Source of the DNA: Chromobotia macracanthus
Taxonomy: Eukaryota > Chordata > Actinopteri > Cypriniformes > Botiidae
Reading direction: 5' to 3'
Length of the DNA stretch: 64,000 bases
Assembly: GCA_036877525.1 (NCBI GenBank)
Contig: JAZGTH010000067.1
Span: 1-64,000 of the forward strand
The notes under the pieces are model-generated. The model was not told the origin of the DNA. It saw nothing but the letters and a program-made list of their open reading frames with translations, and searched no databases. Below, piece after piece: positions 14,201 to 27,200 of the stretch. Every line of letters begins with the position of its first letter. Within the stretch, counting starts at the first letter, position 1. A program made the translations under genes and the position numbers.

Positions 14201-14799
14201 ACAGACTGAGTTAGAGGACTCTGCTTAAGACTGCCAGGAAGTCAAATTTAGTGGAATTTGTTGTAATTTCTGTCAAAGATCTCATTAACAAACACATTTT
14301 CCATTGAGCCGCTGTTAATGTATCCTTCACTACTAGACTCTACTATAATATTCTGTTACTCTTTTCATGCTTTATGTTTTATTCTGTTTTTGTCACACAC
14401 ACATATTCGTTTGTTGCATGGCTAATTGCTGTATTAAGGCTGTAACAGACCAATACTTTTGAATATTGTACAACCAGACAACACATATCACATCCATTTT
14501 AACCTCACAATGAAGTTTCTCTTGAAAGATCTGGTAACAATATTCACAAAAATAACTTAACTAAATGTCTGAAAAATAGTTCTTTGAAAAGTATCCATAA
14601 GACATATATTTATAATTTGTCCTGTACACTGTTAGAAAGAGCAACATTAAATAAAAAGGAGACAGAAAAGAGCAGCCCATAACCAACTTTAAAAGAAGTC
14701 TCTTTAACTTTAAAAGTGTTTCTACACAATTAACATCTTTTGTACTCATTTAATATTACTGAAAGGAAAGAAAGAAACTGAAGTTCTTACCTCAGACAT
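8251..14799 (-). CDS. bnc1: Basonuclin 1, zinc-finger protein
   Basis: Five coding exons on the minus strand: 14791-14799 (Met-Ser-Glu), 12332-12434, 11706-11941, 9386-11142 and 8251-8845. All junctions are GT/AG, and the joined frame of 2700 nt encodes 899 aa; human BNC1 is about 990 aa. Basonuclins are nuclear C2H2 zinc-finger regulators, known for rRNA-gene and Pol II target control in keratinocytes and germ cells. Three pairs of C2H2 fingers, each ending in an SRNRHS or SRDRHS signature, lie at about residues 319-366, 657-702 and 834-881. A basic KKKSRKSS segment near 496 is the expected nuclear localisation signal. An acidic/Ser region follows the VLDLST motif (about 776), which resembles a CtBP-type site. 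The N-terminal Cys-rich VNCSCDSFKPGK segment is basonuclin-specific. Finger linkers and the C-terminus resemble BNC1 more than BNC2, although residues near 120-180 look BNC2-like. The neighbours support bnc1. Confidence 0.95.
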
Positions 14800-15230
14800 T
14801 TTGATCAGACTGAAGTTTCGAGCACTCTGCCATACCAGCAGACACTCCTGTCCGTACAAGTTCTACTGCAAGAGATCCATCACTCACAGCGCAGTCGACA
14901 CACACACACAGACTTTCTCCCACAATCGACAGACAGACTGCTGTGTGTCCACAGGCCCGTGTGAGTGTCTGGGATGAGTGTGTGCTGGGCGCTGGAGAGG
15001 AATGAGACCCTCCCACCCGCCTCTCACCTTAGGAGCACACACACACTCCCCTCCCCCACTGGGTGGCAGGCCAGTCCCCTCACAGCTGGCTGGAAGAGGG
15101 CATGACACGTGTCTCACACTGAGATTTGATCAAAAGGAATCACAAAGGCTAGAAGCTCCTAATGCAGTCAGGAGAGACAGTCTCTCTACCTCACCTCTCT
15201 CTCTCTCTCCAGCAGTTGAGTAATGCATTA
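14800..15230 (-). promoter_or_regulatory. bnc1 5' UTR/promoter region with overlapping upstream ORF
   Basis: GC-richer than its surroundings and directly upstream of the first bnc1 ATG. The start context AAAATGT has A at -3. A 74-codon upstream open frame begins at 15016 and stops at 14792 in another frame. Its TGA overlaps the bnc1 start (AATGTCTGA), so ribosomes translating it would end at the bnc1 start. Whether the transcript begins far enough upstream to include it is unknown. No TATA box was identified with confidence. Confidence 0.45.
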
Positions 15231-17746
15231 AATCAATGCAGCCCAGCACAAGACACACTCTAGCACTAGATTGTGTGTGTGTGTCTGATCAAATCCAGCA
15301 ACGCCTTTTGCTCACCAGAGTCATATGTTTAAACTGACTTGTCTTATGTTTTTCATATTCCTTCTTTAAATACAGAATAAAACAATTTTAATTTTTAATT
15401 TTAAAATAAAGCCTTTAATTTTGAGATAACCTGACAAACTAACCCTAACCCAACAAACAGATTATTTCCAAAAACATGCTTCTATTATTCTTAATCATTT
15501 ATTTTAACTGCTTAAATATCAACAATGGAAAAAATTAAAATGAATCTTTATAGCACATTATAGAATTTCAGTAAATACATTGTGAAAGGCAACTCTCCCT
15601 AACAATGTGTGAAAATAAAGCATGTTCAGATTTACAGTGCTGATGAGGTGATTTTAGATTGAGGTTCAAATGAAAAACTCTTTGATACGCCAATTACATA
15701 GCAGGTAAAAACATGCTGCGTTTAATCCATTACAGTGCAGGTTCAGACAAGTTTAAGGCTCAGACACGCTTGCTTGAGCAAGCATCACCTCTCCCAAACT
15801 ACAAATTTACAAGCAAAACATCAGGAACTGTTATGGTGTACCTAACAAAGCTTGAAATATTCAGTTAAGTCTGTATTACTTACAGAAGATCAAAGCTTTA
15901 TTTGTAAGAGGCAAACTTTATGAAGTCACACATGGGAAGTTCTCAGTCGTCCAGGGAGACCCAGAGGATGCTTATCAAATCAACATGTGGGAACTGGCTG
16001 GATTGCAGAGCTGCTGTTTGTAAAATAGCTTTTTAAAAACGCAGAATTGGTTTTGCTGGTTTTTAGCCTGAGGTTGTCTGTAGTCAGTCTAACAGTCTGC
16101 TGGATTCTTTTTTCACAAGAGAACAGTCTGCACAAGAGAACATTTTAAGAGAGACTTTTTTTTACATATTAACTGAAAACATTTAACTTTCCTAAGATTC
16201 CTACATGGATCTTACATATACTCTATTAAATAAACAGCTGTGGTGACTGTTCTGAAGTGTATATGTTGTGTATATACATGTAAATCACTTTCAGCTTCCA
16301 TAAAACCAGTTAACATAAAGATGCAGTAGCAAAGACCGATTCAGTACCATTTTAATGCTACAACCACGTTTTATTATAAAACATTGTTGTATTTATATTA
16401 CAGGCAGTGTTACGATTTTGCTGCATATTCAAACCACTTTAACCTACACTATCTTAACTCACCCCCCCCACACACACACACACACATTGTTATGATTAAG
16501 TTAAAGCATTTAATAAGTTTTCTTTACTGAAATGATAAAATGGTTCATAGTGCTTTAATGAGGATCCTTTTAATCCAAAAAGATATGAGTAAAAGCTTTG
16601 TGCCTGCAGAGAGCACTTAAAAAATGCTGAGAGCAGCAAAGAGCAGCTTCAATCTCATAGTGGATCTAAAAATATTGTCTGAACAAGCTATAGTCCATGT
16701 TAGCCATGAAAAGTCCTTATATTCATACCAAACTGCCATGACACTTGAGAGAAGTAACATCAGAAGGTTGTGGAGGAGCAGGGTGACCTCTGACCTCTCT
16801 CATCTTCCAGCTCACAGAGTAACAGAAATGAGCTCTAGGTGAATCACTGACAGATGTATGTAAAGACAGAACCAGAATCTCAAATTTAGACCCTAATCCA
16901 AACCCAATCTCTTTATCTGAACCTTTAATGCTTCTGAAATATGCTTCATTTAAAATCAACAAAACAATAGAGGTCTTTTAGCACAAATTGACAGTTAAAC
17001 ACCATCAACACTGTGTGTGTGTGTGTATACAATCAGGTCAGGTCACTAGAGTGGATTAATAAAGTGTAGCAAATATCAGTTCCAGTCTGCAACATACGTG
17101 TGTGTGTGTGTGTGCGTGCGTGCGTGTGCGTATGTACGTGTGTGTGTGTGTCATCACCAGTCTACTATTGATCAGTTCAGTCCACATTAAGGAGAGATGC
17201 TTTTATGATAATCTGCTGTTGTCCATGTAATAGCTACATTAGACACGCTGCTGCACATCGGACACCTGTTTGGTCTCTTTGGAATTACCGTTTGCATTAC
17301 AACACAGTTTAATGGCCTTTTAAAAGGGGAAGAGGGTGGAAAACTTTCCAGAAGTTAGAGAGCACTTCAGAAAGCCATCAGTAGATGACTGATAGAGTGA
17401 TAGATGAAACGTTATAGTGTAGGTGGGACATACGCTACCAAACAATACTGGCACTGTTTTTCATTCATTATTTTATAATGATCTGTGAAAATACAACTGT
17501 GCAAATGGAATTAAAACAGTGTGATCTTACACACAAAACAAACTAAGCAAAATATAGAAACATTTAGAAAATACACAGAGACAGAAAATCAAATAAGAGA
17601 ACAAATAGAAATATATAAAGAATAAGGAGAGACATACAAAAAAGACAAATAAAGAATATAGAGAGATATAAAGAGAAAAAGAATGAAAATGAAAAGGAAA
17701 GGTGTTAGGGAGCGAGAGAGAAAGAGAGACAAATTGAAACAGCCAC

Positions 17747-17941
17747 CTGGATTCTATCAGTTTTAACAGCGTAAACATTTTCTGCATTCCTGCTGCCATG
17801 CTGGTCTGAGAGATCAAAGGTCATGATGACAAATGCATGACCCAGGAGACCTGTGAGGAGAAGCTGCTTCTGGAATTTTTCAGGGACAGCACTCAGTATT
17901 ACCAGGAAAACAGTGCACATCCACACGCCCAGCGGTCTACC
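17747..17941 (-). other. Orphan exon-like open segment, unidentified
   Basis: On the minus strand, AG at 17,942-17,943 precedes a 195-nt segment that is open throughout (65 codons, phase 0 to 0) and is followed by GTGGCT. The translation has a hydrophobic stretch (VWMCTVFLVILSAVP) then a second hydrophobic run and a polar tail ending NAENVYAVKTDRIQ, as might be found in a membrane protein. The acceptor has a poor pyrimidine tract (a CA/GT-rich stretch), I recognise no family, and no partner exon was found. It may be a fossil exon or chance. The opposite strand is also open for much of this stretch. Confidence 0.25.
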
Positions 17942-20900
17942 CTGCAAGTGCACACGCGCGCACACACACCAGTTAGTGTCGCCGTCACTCTGCGCGCGCT
18001 CTTTATGTGTCTTCCTTTTACACACATGCACACAAACAAATAATTTTATAAGAAATGTATAAAAGCAGTAAACACCATTACCTTCACACGAGTAAATATT
18101 GATTGACTGTGTTTAATAGCTTGTATATGTATTAAATGTTATTCTGTACTTGGACTATATAAGATCTGACAAAGATTTTCTATAATTGTTAAATTATAAG
18201 CAATTATGAGACAAAACAGTGATTTTTTTTACAATCTGTAAAAACATGAATATGTTTAATATATCAGAATGGAACATACATTGTGTCAATAATCTGACCC
18301 ACAGATGTAAACACACACACAGTGTCAGAGCACGTTACAAGGTGTTTCCATGGCTGAGTGTGGATGTTATTTTAGTATGTGGGTGTATTTGGTGTTCCGT
18401 GCCTCCATCTTTTAGACTGGTCATTAAACTCACTTCACTTCTTGATTCTCCAGTAACACAGTGACCCTTTTCCTCCACAACAGCTTCCCTCCACCTGCTA
18501 AGACTATGAGACAAACAATCACAACGTGTGTCTGTGTGATACAGAGAGACAAGAAAGTCTACAGTGCAAAACTCATCCTATTTAGAAGAGTCTAGATTGG
18601 CTCTTCTATCTTCCCGTATGTGCACAATGAGGGTTTTTTTGCCCCTGTTTTCTACCCATTTTTTCTATTATCTATCTTTCATTCTGGTTTTGTATCATTT
18701 CATTTATTGACATTTTTATTTTTAAAATTTGAGATTTTAAATTTTAAATTACATTTTTGAGAGGTACAAGTTCAGGCCACAATGTTGGTGAAGACTTGCG
18801 GTTATCTGTTGATCACAAATCAGGCATGTTCTGCCCCAGGCAGTTGATGTGTGCTGGGGCTTGCAGGTGTGAAAGCTGCTCGATCATGAGAACCCAGCTG
18901 GCCAGGCAAATAAGTCTTGTCACTATTGAACATACCTGTGCTACTGTTTTCATTTAAAACTTCCCTCTATTTTTGTCACTACTGCTGAGCTAAACCCACT
19001 CCACCATAGGAAGGGTTTCACCTACATTTTGTGCTTGACATTTTGGTTTTAGCGTTTAAGGGGTTTCAGGATAGAATTTAAAAAAAGCATGTGGTGTCTA
19101 AATGAAATGTGAGATGGATTCACATATTTCCTGCCACATTATAGATGCCACAATGCTGCAAGTCAGTCTCCTATCACACACACGCACACACATACATACT
19201 GAAACCTCACACACCTCCCAAGAGACATGATTCACCTGAAGGTGCCAAGCACTGCCAGATGTGTGGGAAATGGCCAGAAACCTATGCACACACACATATA
19301 TTCACATAGCAGCACATACACACACTCTGACTATCACACACACACACACTATCACGCATGCTAACCCTGTCTCACTAACACTGTACACAGCATATGCTTT
19401 CAGTCAAGGGTGAAAAACGCGTGCACCAGCACATGCCAAAAGTCTTTTAAGCATCAGACTGGAGCTTAAAGCACTGATCCTGCTAGTCAGCAGATACATG
19501 TCACCATGCAACAAGTCAAGGCTGGTTAAACTACAAAACAGCTTAGGGACCTTGTCCAGACACCCAACCCTGGTTAGCAAAATAAAACTCTATATCACTG
19601 TGAATTCTCCTCAGCCACTCCCAGAATGCATTACTCCCGATGAAAGAAGAATTAATGTCTCTTTAAATGCAATAATCTGAAACCACGACAAAGTTAAATA
19701 ATAAACTAGATGTGTATGCAGAACTAAAGGAAACCTCTAGATTTTATTTTAAGCATGTAAAGTGCAGTGATGTAGATGTGCAGTCACTGTCGCAGTCACT
19801 GTCGCAGGAAGGTGTAAATGTGCAGTACTACAGTCACTGGTGCCTCACAGATGGACATCAAGCACAGCAGCCCTGAGTTGCTCATGTGGCTGCTGGAATG
19901 TCAATGTTACACAATGAGTTGATTGTTTAGCGGTGATACGTGTCTGAGCCAAAGACACACCTGCCCCAACATGGCCACATCTCTGACACAACTAGAGCTA
20001 CATCTATCAGTAGTCACACACACACACAAAAGCCATTTGCTCTGATACAGTTTTACAAATGTCCCACCCTGATGTTTATCTCAGGTCAGGCTCATCTACT
20101 TTAATGTGCATGACAGATTATTAAGCTTGATGATAATTATGATTGGCCATCATTCTTACAAATCTTTAAATTAGTTTGTAAAATGCCTTTGTCAGATGTG
20201 TGTGTACATAACACAATCGCATAAGGTTGTATTTTTAGGCATCACAGTCATTGACAAATATCATCTACTAATAGTAAACAATTCTTAAATGAAAGCGCAT
20301 GAGTGTGGTCAGGTCAATGCTTCATTATTCTTTATAACAGTCTAAACTTCACTCTTAGTGAAATCACGGATACTTGTTGGGTTGCTTTGGCTTTCAGCTG
20401 ACACTTGTTACCCAAAGATAGACTTTACATTCAAAAGAACAAGTTCATGGATCAAGATCCTCTAGTTCCTGTTCAACATGACGTTTCACTGTAATAAAAA
20501 CTCTCTTAAATGTGTTGCATATGACAACTGGCAGGTTTGAAAAAATGATGTGGGCTGTGAATGAGTGCTGCTCTCCACTCACCATCACACCTACACCATT
20601 TACCAAAGTACATGATCCTTCACCACTGTTGGTAAAACTGCCATGCAGCATATGTGAGAAAGAGCTTTTCTGACAGAAGAAAACTTAAGGAAAATCAATA
20701 GACTCTGGGGTAATGATGTGATAGCATTACTAATCTAGAGTTGGCATTAATCTTTTACTCATTTTGAGAGCATCAGTCTCCCCTCAAAACACATAACTGC
20801 AGTTAACCTGAGTCATTACCCAAACAATTTTTCTGTTGCATCATAATCACAAACTCACTGGCGATGTCATTTATCTTTCATTAAAGATGATAAAAGTTCT

Positions 20901-21019
20901 GCACCTCAATTATATTTTCTTCCCTCTGCTGTGTGCATGTCTAACTGTATGCGAGTGAGTTTAAATGTATGTGTATATGAGCGTGCATGTGTGGACTGGA
21001 GTGAGGGCAAAGAGAGACA

Positions 21020-21195
21020 TTTTGGCCAGTCCTCACTTTCTAACACCCCTTTAAAGTGTTGTTTGAAGGTTAAGACTTGGTTTTATGGTTAACGTTAGAA
21101 TTAGGTTAAGGGTAAGGCACTTAGTTGTGATGGTTAAGGTTAGGATAACAGGCCAGAGATTGTATTATCAATTAATGTCCTTACAAAAATAGCTG
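21020..21195 (+). repeat. Dispersed fish repeat rich in GGTTAAGG/GGTTAGG
   Basis: Starts near GCCAGTCCTCACTTTCTAAC and ends near AATGTCCTTACAAAAATAG, with a TTAGG/TTAAGG-rich middle. This is the organisation of a repeat I recognise as frequent in teleost introns and spacers. It has no coding potential. Confidence 0.5.
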
Positions 21196-21889
21196 TACAA
21201 ACATTGTAATGCACAGTTCACTGGTCTCAGAAAAGGAGGACCTTCCCCCACACACCGATTAATAATCTCTCAACTTGAGGAATTCATTGTTTATAGGACA
21301 GTTTCCATGTTTTTGTTCCATGGCATTAGAAGAGTGTAAATCAGCCATGTGATGGCTCTGGCTGGTACAGGAAGAGAAGAAACACCCACATTCTCAACCA
21401 GATGTTTTTTTAACTCCCACCCTCCATCCCTCAGATTCTCCCTCCATCCCTCAGATTCTCCCTCCAAGTCCAGCTGCCCAGGAAGAGCAAGCCAGTTTTA
21501 ATTCAATGCAAGTATTAAGCCAAGCTGTGTATGAATTGAATTCACTGCAGGATGTTTATCAATAATTCTGTTCTCTTGCAGGATTTCAGGGTCATTGTGT
21601 TCATTCTGGTCTGGTACTGATGTTATAGACCAGCAGTTTGAAAGTGGACAAACAAATTACAAGCGAAGACTAATACTAGATAACTGTAAACTTGACTACA
21701 GAAACAAAGCTTAAGACAGCATTTTAAAATGTCTCTGAAGGAACTAGATGTTTAACCTCCTGCAGAACATTTGAATGTTACCTTGTCCCACACAGCATCA
21801 TGGTCTGAAACTTAATCAGTTTGTTTATCTACATCTACAGTCAGCGATGGTATTAGAAGACAAAAAGTTCAAGTCTTTTCAGAATTATG

Positions 21890-22445
21890 CCTGTTCTGAC
21901 AATGTTAAAATATGCACACTTAAACAGGAGAAATACAGTGGGAGGTAGTTTATTGAAGCACATGAAATGCAGGCAAGTTGATCTTAAAGCAGTGATTGAA
22001 TGAGATATAGTAGAATATACTGACTGAAAATGTCCTTATAGGCGCTGTAGCTCATGAGTGATGAGCAGGCAAACAAGATGGTGACACACATGGTGCAGGC
22101 AATCCAGACAGTGAGCTGGTGACTATAATTCCACAGGTACATTGTTAAAGGGACACAGGAGACACAACAAATGGAGAACCACAAGGGGACTGGCCACAGG
22201 AACAACCACCAGACCACATGTGTTCAGTTAACCAGTCCTTTCACATAAACAAGACCAGACAGTAAGTTAGTGCTTCCTCTCTGTGTGCTTATATCTGGTG
22301 AGTTGATGAGGTGATGAGTGGTTGCAGATGTGGGTGATCAGTATTCGGGTGAGTTGGTGTGTCGTGATTGGTTCTGAGAGAGGTTTGGCTGAATGGTGGC
22401 TGGTGATTGGGTGTGGATGGAGCCAGGCAGATCCGAGACAGAGAA
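21890..22445 (-). mobile_element. LTR-like sequence, possible solo LTR
   Basis: Read on the minus strand, the stretch starts TGTCTCGGATC and has a TATA-like AGATATAAGC about 150 nt in. After a further 350 nt it has a CAATAAACTACC polyadenylation-type signal and ends near TGTCAGAACAGG, which is LTR architecture. No clean target duplication was found, so the limits are approximate. The 77-codon open frame inside (21,984-22,217) ends just before the poly(A) signal and is probably incidental. Confidence 0.4.
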
Positions 22446-22713
22446 AACATGTTTTCTGAATTAAAATTAATTTAAAAATATGACATACAAGTGGTGTAGC
22501 TTGTGGGCAATTGAAAAAGAAACAAGTTTCAATAAAGACTGAAAATAAAAGTTATTTTTCCAAAGAAACAGGCACACACAATATTTTTAAACCATTGTAA
22601 ATGTGTCATTTACTTTTTTAATCACATTTTGAAATACACTTAAGTCAAGTAACCCCAAAAAAGTCTTGATATACTTAAAAAATAATAATTAAAAATAATA
22701 ATTATTAATGTGT

Positions 22714-23162
22714 TGTAACATCACGCCAGCAGAGGGAGCCCTCACCGGAATACTGACTGCTCATGCTCCCTCTGCTGAACTCTGAACTTACTTCCTGTTT
22801 GGCAGCTATATAAACCTTGCTGCCACATGGCCACGTTGTGAAGTATTGCCAGCTTTACACCTGACTACTAAGCATTCTCTTTTACTACCTGCTTTCCTGT
22901 GTTTTACCTATTGTTTGGTTCTCCTTTTCTGATTTTTGCCTAGCCCCTTTGTTTGACACCTGGATCGGACTGTTTGTTTAGATATTGATTCTCTGCCTGG
23001 ATTTACGACCTCTGATTTACGTCTCTCCCTTTTGTTGTGTTGCATGGTTGGACTGTCTATGTTTATTACGACCCTTTGCTTGTACTTTCGACTTTGATTA
23101 TGGATAACCCCAATAAACATCCGCAACTGGATCCTGCTTCAGCTTCTGCCTCAGCCCCCTTA
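22714..23162 (+). repeat. 5' LTR of the gypsy element
   Basis: Begins TGTAACATCACG and ends in the CAGCCCCCTTA region. It has a TATA-like GCTATATAAACC at about 22,805 and an AATAAA signal at about 23,112. The end reads TTAAACA instead of the TTACA of the 3' copy. No tRNA primer-binding site (TGG...) follows, suggesting a small deletion at the LTR/gag junction. Confidence 0.9.
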
Positions 23163-24532
23163 AACAAATACTACCAACAGCTGCTATTTGAATATACTGC
23201 TCGGGGGTAGACTTGCTCTTCCCGATAAGTTTGATGGTTCTGCAGAACGGTGTAAAGGGTTCTTTCGCAGTACGCCTTATTTGGACTTTATCACCTTTCT
23301 GCAAGGCTCACATAGTTTGGGGGCGAGCAGTTAGATCTTCACCTGAGTATTTTTTGCAACAACTCCGAGCAAGCATTTGAATATCTTGGGAGGGGGGGTT
23401 TTCAGGACTCTTGCAGCTCAGAGTGGATGGAATGATGCTGCACTTAAAGGGGTGTTTCGGGAAAGCCTATGTCCCCAGTTGCAGTTGGAGATGGCATGTC
23501 GAGGTGAGGAATCTTCTTTCAATGACTTTGTTAACATGACTGTTAAGATTGATAATTTGCTCAGGAACTCACCTAAACCCAAGCAAGCGCATGCATCCCA
23601 CCTTATGTCACGACCTGCACTTCGGAATCCTGAGGCACCATGTGTTACCAAGCCCATGCAAGTAGGATCTACCAGGCTGTCTGAGGACGAGCGTAGACGA
23701 AGGTTCATCAACAACCTCTGCTTTTATTGTGGTGAACCAGGTCATCATAAGTCACAGTGCCCTCAAAAGACCCGGAGGTCCCTCACAGCACAAGACCGGG
23801 TGAATGTGGACACCTTTTCACAAAATCCAGTTAAAGTCTTCACATTACCCGTACAGATTTCTACCGAAAGTGGTTCTTTTATGTTGACAGCATTAGTAGA
23901 TTCCGGCGCCGCTCTCAACCCCATCAACTCGGACATCGCCCGGAAACATCAACTACCCACCATTCCATGCTTTCCACCTATCAGTATTACGGCTGTCAAT
24001 AACCAACCCATCAAAGGAGGAGTTCTGGAACAGACCCGATCACTGAAAATGCAAATTGGGGTTTTTCATGAAGAGAACATCTCTCTATATCTGATCGACT
24101 CACCCAAATATGAAATAATTTTAGGAATGCCATGGCTAAGTTGCCACGATCCCCACATCTCCTGGCGCACGGGTGAGCTGACCCACTGGTCTCCATTCTG
24201 TTTTAGTCACTGTCTAACCCTTAAGCAGTCCAGTCCATGTCTGTCCACAAGCATGGGGAGCCCTCCGAGCCTGACCCAACCAAAGATCCCCAAGGTTTAT
24301 AACGAGCTTTTGGAGGTCTTCAGCAAGGTTAAAGCCACACAGTTACCACCACATCGGCACTGGGACTGTGCTATAGACCTTCTTCCCAACATGTGTCCTC
24401 CCAAAAGCAAAGTCTACCCGCTGTCACGCCAAGAAGCACAGGCTATGGAGGACTACATCAAGGAGGCTCTGGAAGCTGGCTTTATCCGTTCTTCTACTTC
24501 TCCCGCTGCAGCCGGCTTCTTCTTCGTGGGAA
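23163..24532 (+). pseudogene. Gypsy gag remnant, protease and start of RT
   Basis: From 23,377 the frame is open past 24,500. A CCHC knuckle (C-x2-C-x4-H-x4-C) lies at 23,719-23,760 and an aspartic protease active-site DSG at about 23,899. The RT N-terminus begins around 24,420. Upstream of 23,377 the gag-like sequence has stops and appears internally deleted: the segment resembling the capsid start is joined too closely to the capsid C-terminal part. The frame is lost at about 24,530 within a run of G and A bases. Confidence 0.85.
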
Positions 24533-25195
24533 GAAGGATGGGGGTCTGCGTCCGTGCATCGACTACAGAGGCCTCAATAATGTCACTGTTAAATTCAGGT
24601 ATCCACTGCCTCTAGTCCCTTCTGCCCTAGAACAACTCAGGAAGGCCAAAATTTTTACTAAACTCGACTTGAGAAACGCTTATAACCTGATACGCATCAG
24701 GGACGGAGATGAGTGGAAGACAGCTTTTCTCACCACCAGGGGGCACTACGAATACCTGGTTATGCCCTTTGGCCTTGCCAATGCCCCAGCCGTCTTCCAA
24801 TTCTTCATAAATGAAGTCTTCAAAGATGTCCTCCACAAGTATGTCATCGCATATCTTGACGACATCCTAATCTATTCCCTGAATGAAGAGGATCATGTCA
24901 CTCACGTCAAGAGTGTTCTTTCCAAGCTTCTCAATCACCAACTCTATGTCAAGACTGAAAAATGTGAGTTTCATGTGAAGCAGACAACATTCCTGGGGTA
25001 CAACATCAGCCACCAGGGCGTTGAAATGGATGCTTCTAAGGTAACCGCCGTCACTGAGTGGCCGCAGCCCTCCACGTTGAAAGAATTGCAGAGGTTCCTG
25101 GGCTTTGCTAACTTCTATCGACGCTTCATTAGGAACTACAGTTCTATTGCTGCACCTCTCACCTCATTACTCAAGGGAAAACCCAAGAAGTTGTC
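24533..25195 (+). pseudogene. Gypsy reverse transcriptase core, shifted frame
   Basis: Continues pol in a different frame from the preceding segment. It has the DLRNAYN motif, the MPFGLANAP motif and the catalytic YLDD at about 24,852-24,863, then the RT thumb/connection. The frame changes again at about 25,195. Confidence 0.85.
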
Positions 25196-27200
25196 ATGGG
25201 CACGCTTCCGCCAATGCAGCCTTCCAAAAGCTCAAGACCAGCTTCACGACGGCCCCCATCCTTAAACATCCAGATCCAGAACTCCCCTTCATTGTGGAGG
25301 TCGATGCTTCTGACTGCGGGATTGGAGCCGTGCTCTCTCAACGTCACGGACAACCTCCCAAGCTTTTCCCGTGTGCCGCCTTCTCTCGGAAGCTAACCCC
25401 GCTGAGTTTAATTATGATGTGGGAAACAAAGAGCTTCTGTCAATGAAGGCTGCCATGGAAGAGTGGAGACATTGGCTCGAGGGGGCAGCTCATCCTTTTC
25501 AAGTTATCACGGACCATAAGAACCTTGAGTATGTCAAGTCTGCTCGACGTCTGAATTCACGCCAGGCAAGATGGTCTCTGTTCTTTTCACGATTCCATTT
25601 TACAGTTACTTATCGTCCAGGCTCCAAGAATAGCAAGGCAGATGCACTATCCAGGCGCCATGATCCCCCACGACAGAACTACAATCCTGAACCTATCCTA
25701 AGTCCAGCCTTGTTTGTTGCTCCGGTCAACTGGGACATAATGGAGGAAATTCACCAGGCCGTCCTCACAGAACCATCACCACCGAACTGCCCCCCCTCCA
25801 AACAATATGTTCCCCAGACACTACGTCACCGGGTCATCCAGTGGGTCCACACATCACTCAGCACGGGACATCCCGGCATTTCACGAACCCTTAAACTTGT
25901 GCAGAATTCCTTCTGGTGGCCTTCAATGACCAAAGATGTGGCCAATTATGTCAAGTCTTGCTCCATCTGTGCCCAGTCCAAGACTCCCAGGGACCTGCCG
26001 ACGGGACTTCTACAGCCTCTCCCGATTCCCCAACGACCTTGGTCTCACCTCTCCATCGACTTCATCACTGACTTACCCCTGTCTGATGGTTACACCACAA
26101 TTCTGGTCATTGTCGACCGCTTCTCCAAAGCCTGTCGTCTGGTTCCATTAAAAGGATTACCTACTGCCATGGAGACTGCTCAAGCCATGTTCCACCATGT
26201 CTTTCGAAACTATGGTCTACCTGAAGACATTGTATCAGATCGAGGAACTCGGTTCACCTCTCAGGTTTGGAAATCCTTTTGTAACCTTTTAGATATCAAT
26301 GTGAGTTTAACCTCTGGCTATCATCCGCAGTCAAACGGTCAGGTGGAGAGGCTGAACCAAGAGATCGGCAGGTACCTGCGGACTTACTGCAGCCGCGAAC
26401 AACATCGCTGGGCTGAATTTCTCCCTTGGACCGAGTATGCCCAGAACTCACTCACGCACTCCTCTACAGGACTCACACCATTTCAATGTGTGCTGGGTTA
26501 CCAGCCTCCCCTGTTCCCGTGGTCAGGAGAACCATCGTCTGTGCCTGCTGTTAACGACTGGATTCGTAACAGTGAGAGGGTGTGGGACAGTGCCCATGTA
26601 CGGCTTCAACGCGCTGTGAGGAGGCAGGAGATTAACGCTAACCGTCACCGTCGCCCACACCCTCCATACCAACCTGGACAAAGGGTCTGGCTCTCCACGA
26701 GGGATCTCAAGCTACGTCTGCCGAGCAGGAAGCTCTCTCCCAGGTATGTTGGCCCATTTAAAATCATAAGACAGATTAATGAGGTCACTTACCAATTAGA
26801 GCTTCCTGCTGACTACCGCATCTCTCCTTCTTTCCATGTGTCACTCCTCAAACCTTTCCACCGGGACGCTGACCCCGAGGCCATATTGCAGGAGCCACCG
26901 CCACCACTGGACATTGGCGGAACGCCGGCCTACAAGGTGAACGTCCTGCTTGACTCACGGCGAAGAGGGGGTCAGTTACAATACCTGGTGGATTGGGAGG
27001 GATACGGCCCAGAGGAGAGATCGTGGGTAGCGGCAGTGGACATTCTGGATCCCTCGCTCACGGAGGAGTTTCATCGAGCCAGACCTGACCGTCCAGCACC
27101 ATGTCCACGGGGACGCCCACGTAGAGCACCTGGAGGTGCTCCAAGAGGGGGGGGTTCTGTAACATCACTCCAGCAGAGGGAGCCCTCACCGGAATACTGA
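25196..27200 (+). pseudogene. Gypsy RNase H, integrase and chromodomain
   Basis: RNase H begins with a VDASDCGIGA motif at about 25,300. A frame change at about 25,400 is followed by an open run to 27,200. This run covers the RNase H end (TYRPGSKN), the integrase HHCC finger (CSIC at about 25,960), the D,D-35-E core (SIDF, SDRGTRF, NGQVERLN), a GPF/Y-type region and a chromodomain (YLVDWEGYG) at about 26,970-27,060. The stop lies about 40 nt inside the 3' LTR, so the pol C-terminus and the LTR overlap. Confidence 0.85.
27143..27157 (+). promoter_or_regulatory. Polypurine tract of the gypsy element
   Basis: AAGAGGGGGGGG-type purine run directly before the 3' LTR, in the position used to prime plus-strand DNA synthesis in LTR retroelements. 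Confidence 0.7.

Larger units (their letters stand above)
15231..21889. other. Gene-poor interval upstream of bnc1
   Basis: No complete gene. It holds CA/GT microsatellites (about 16,468-16,486, 17,010-17,026 and 17,098-17,151), one exon-like open segment (17,747-17,941) and a dispersed repeat (21,020-21,195), the last two listed separately. Many short open frames here are CA-repeat or AT-rich artefacts. The remaining sequence shows no feature I can support. Confidence 0.45.
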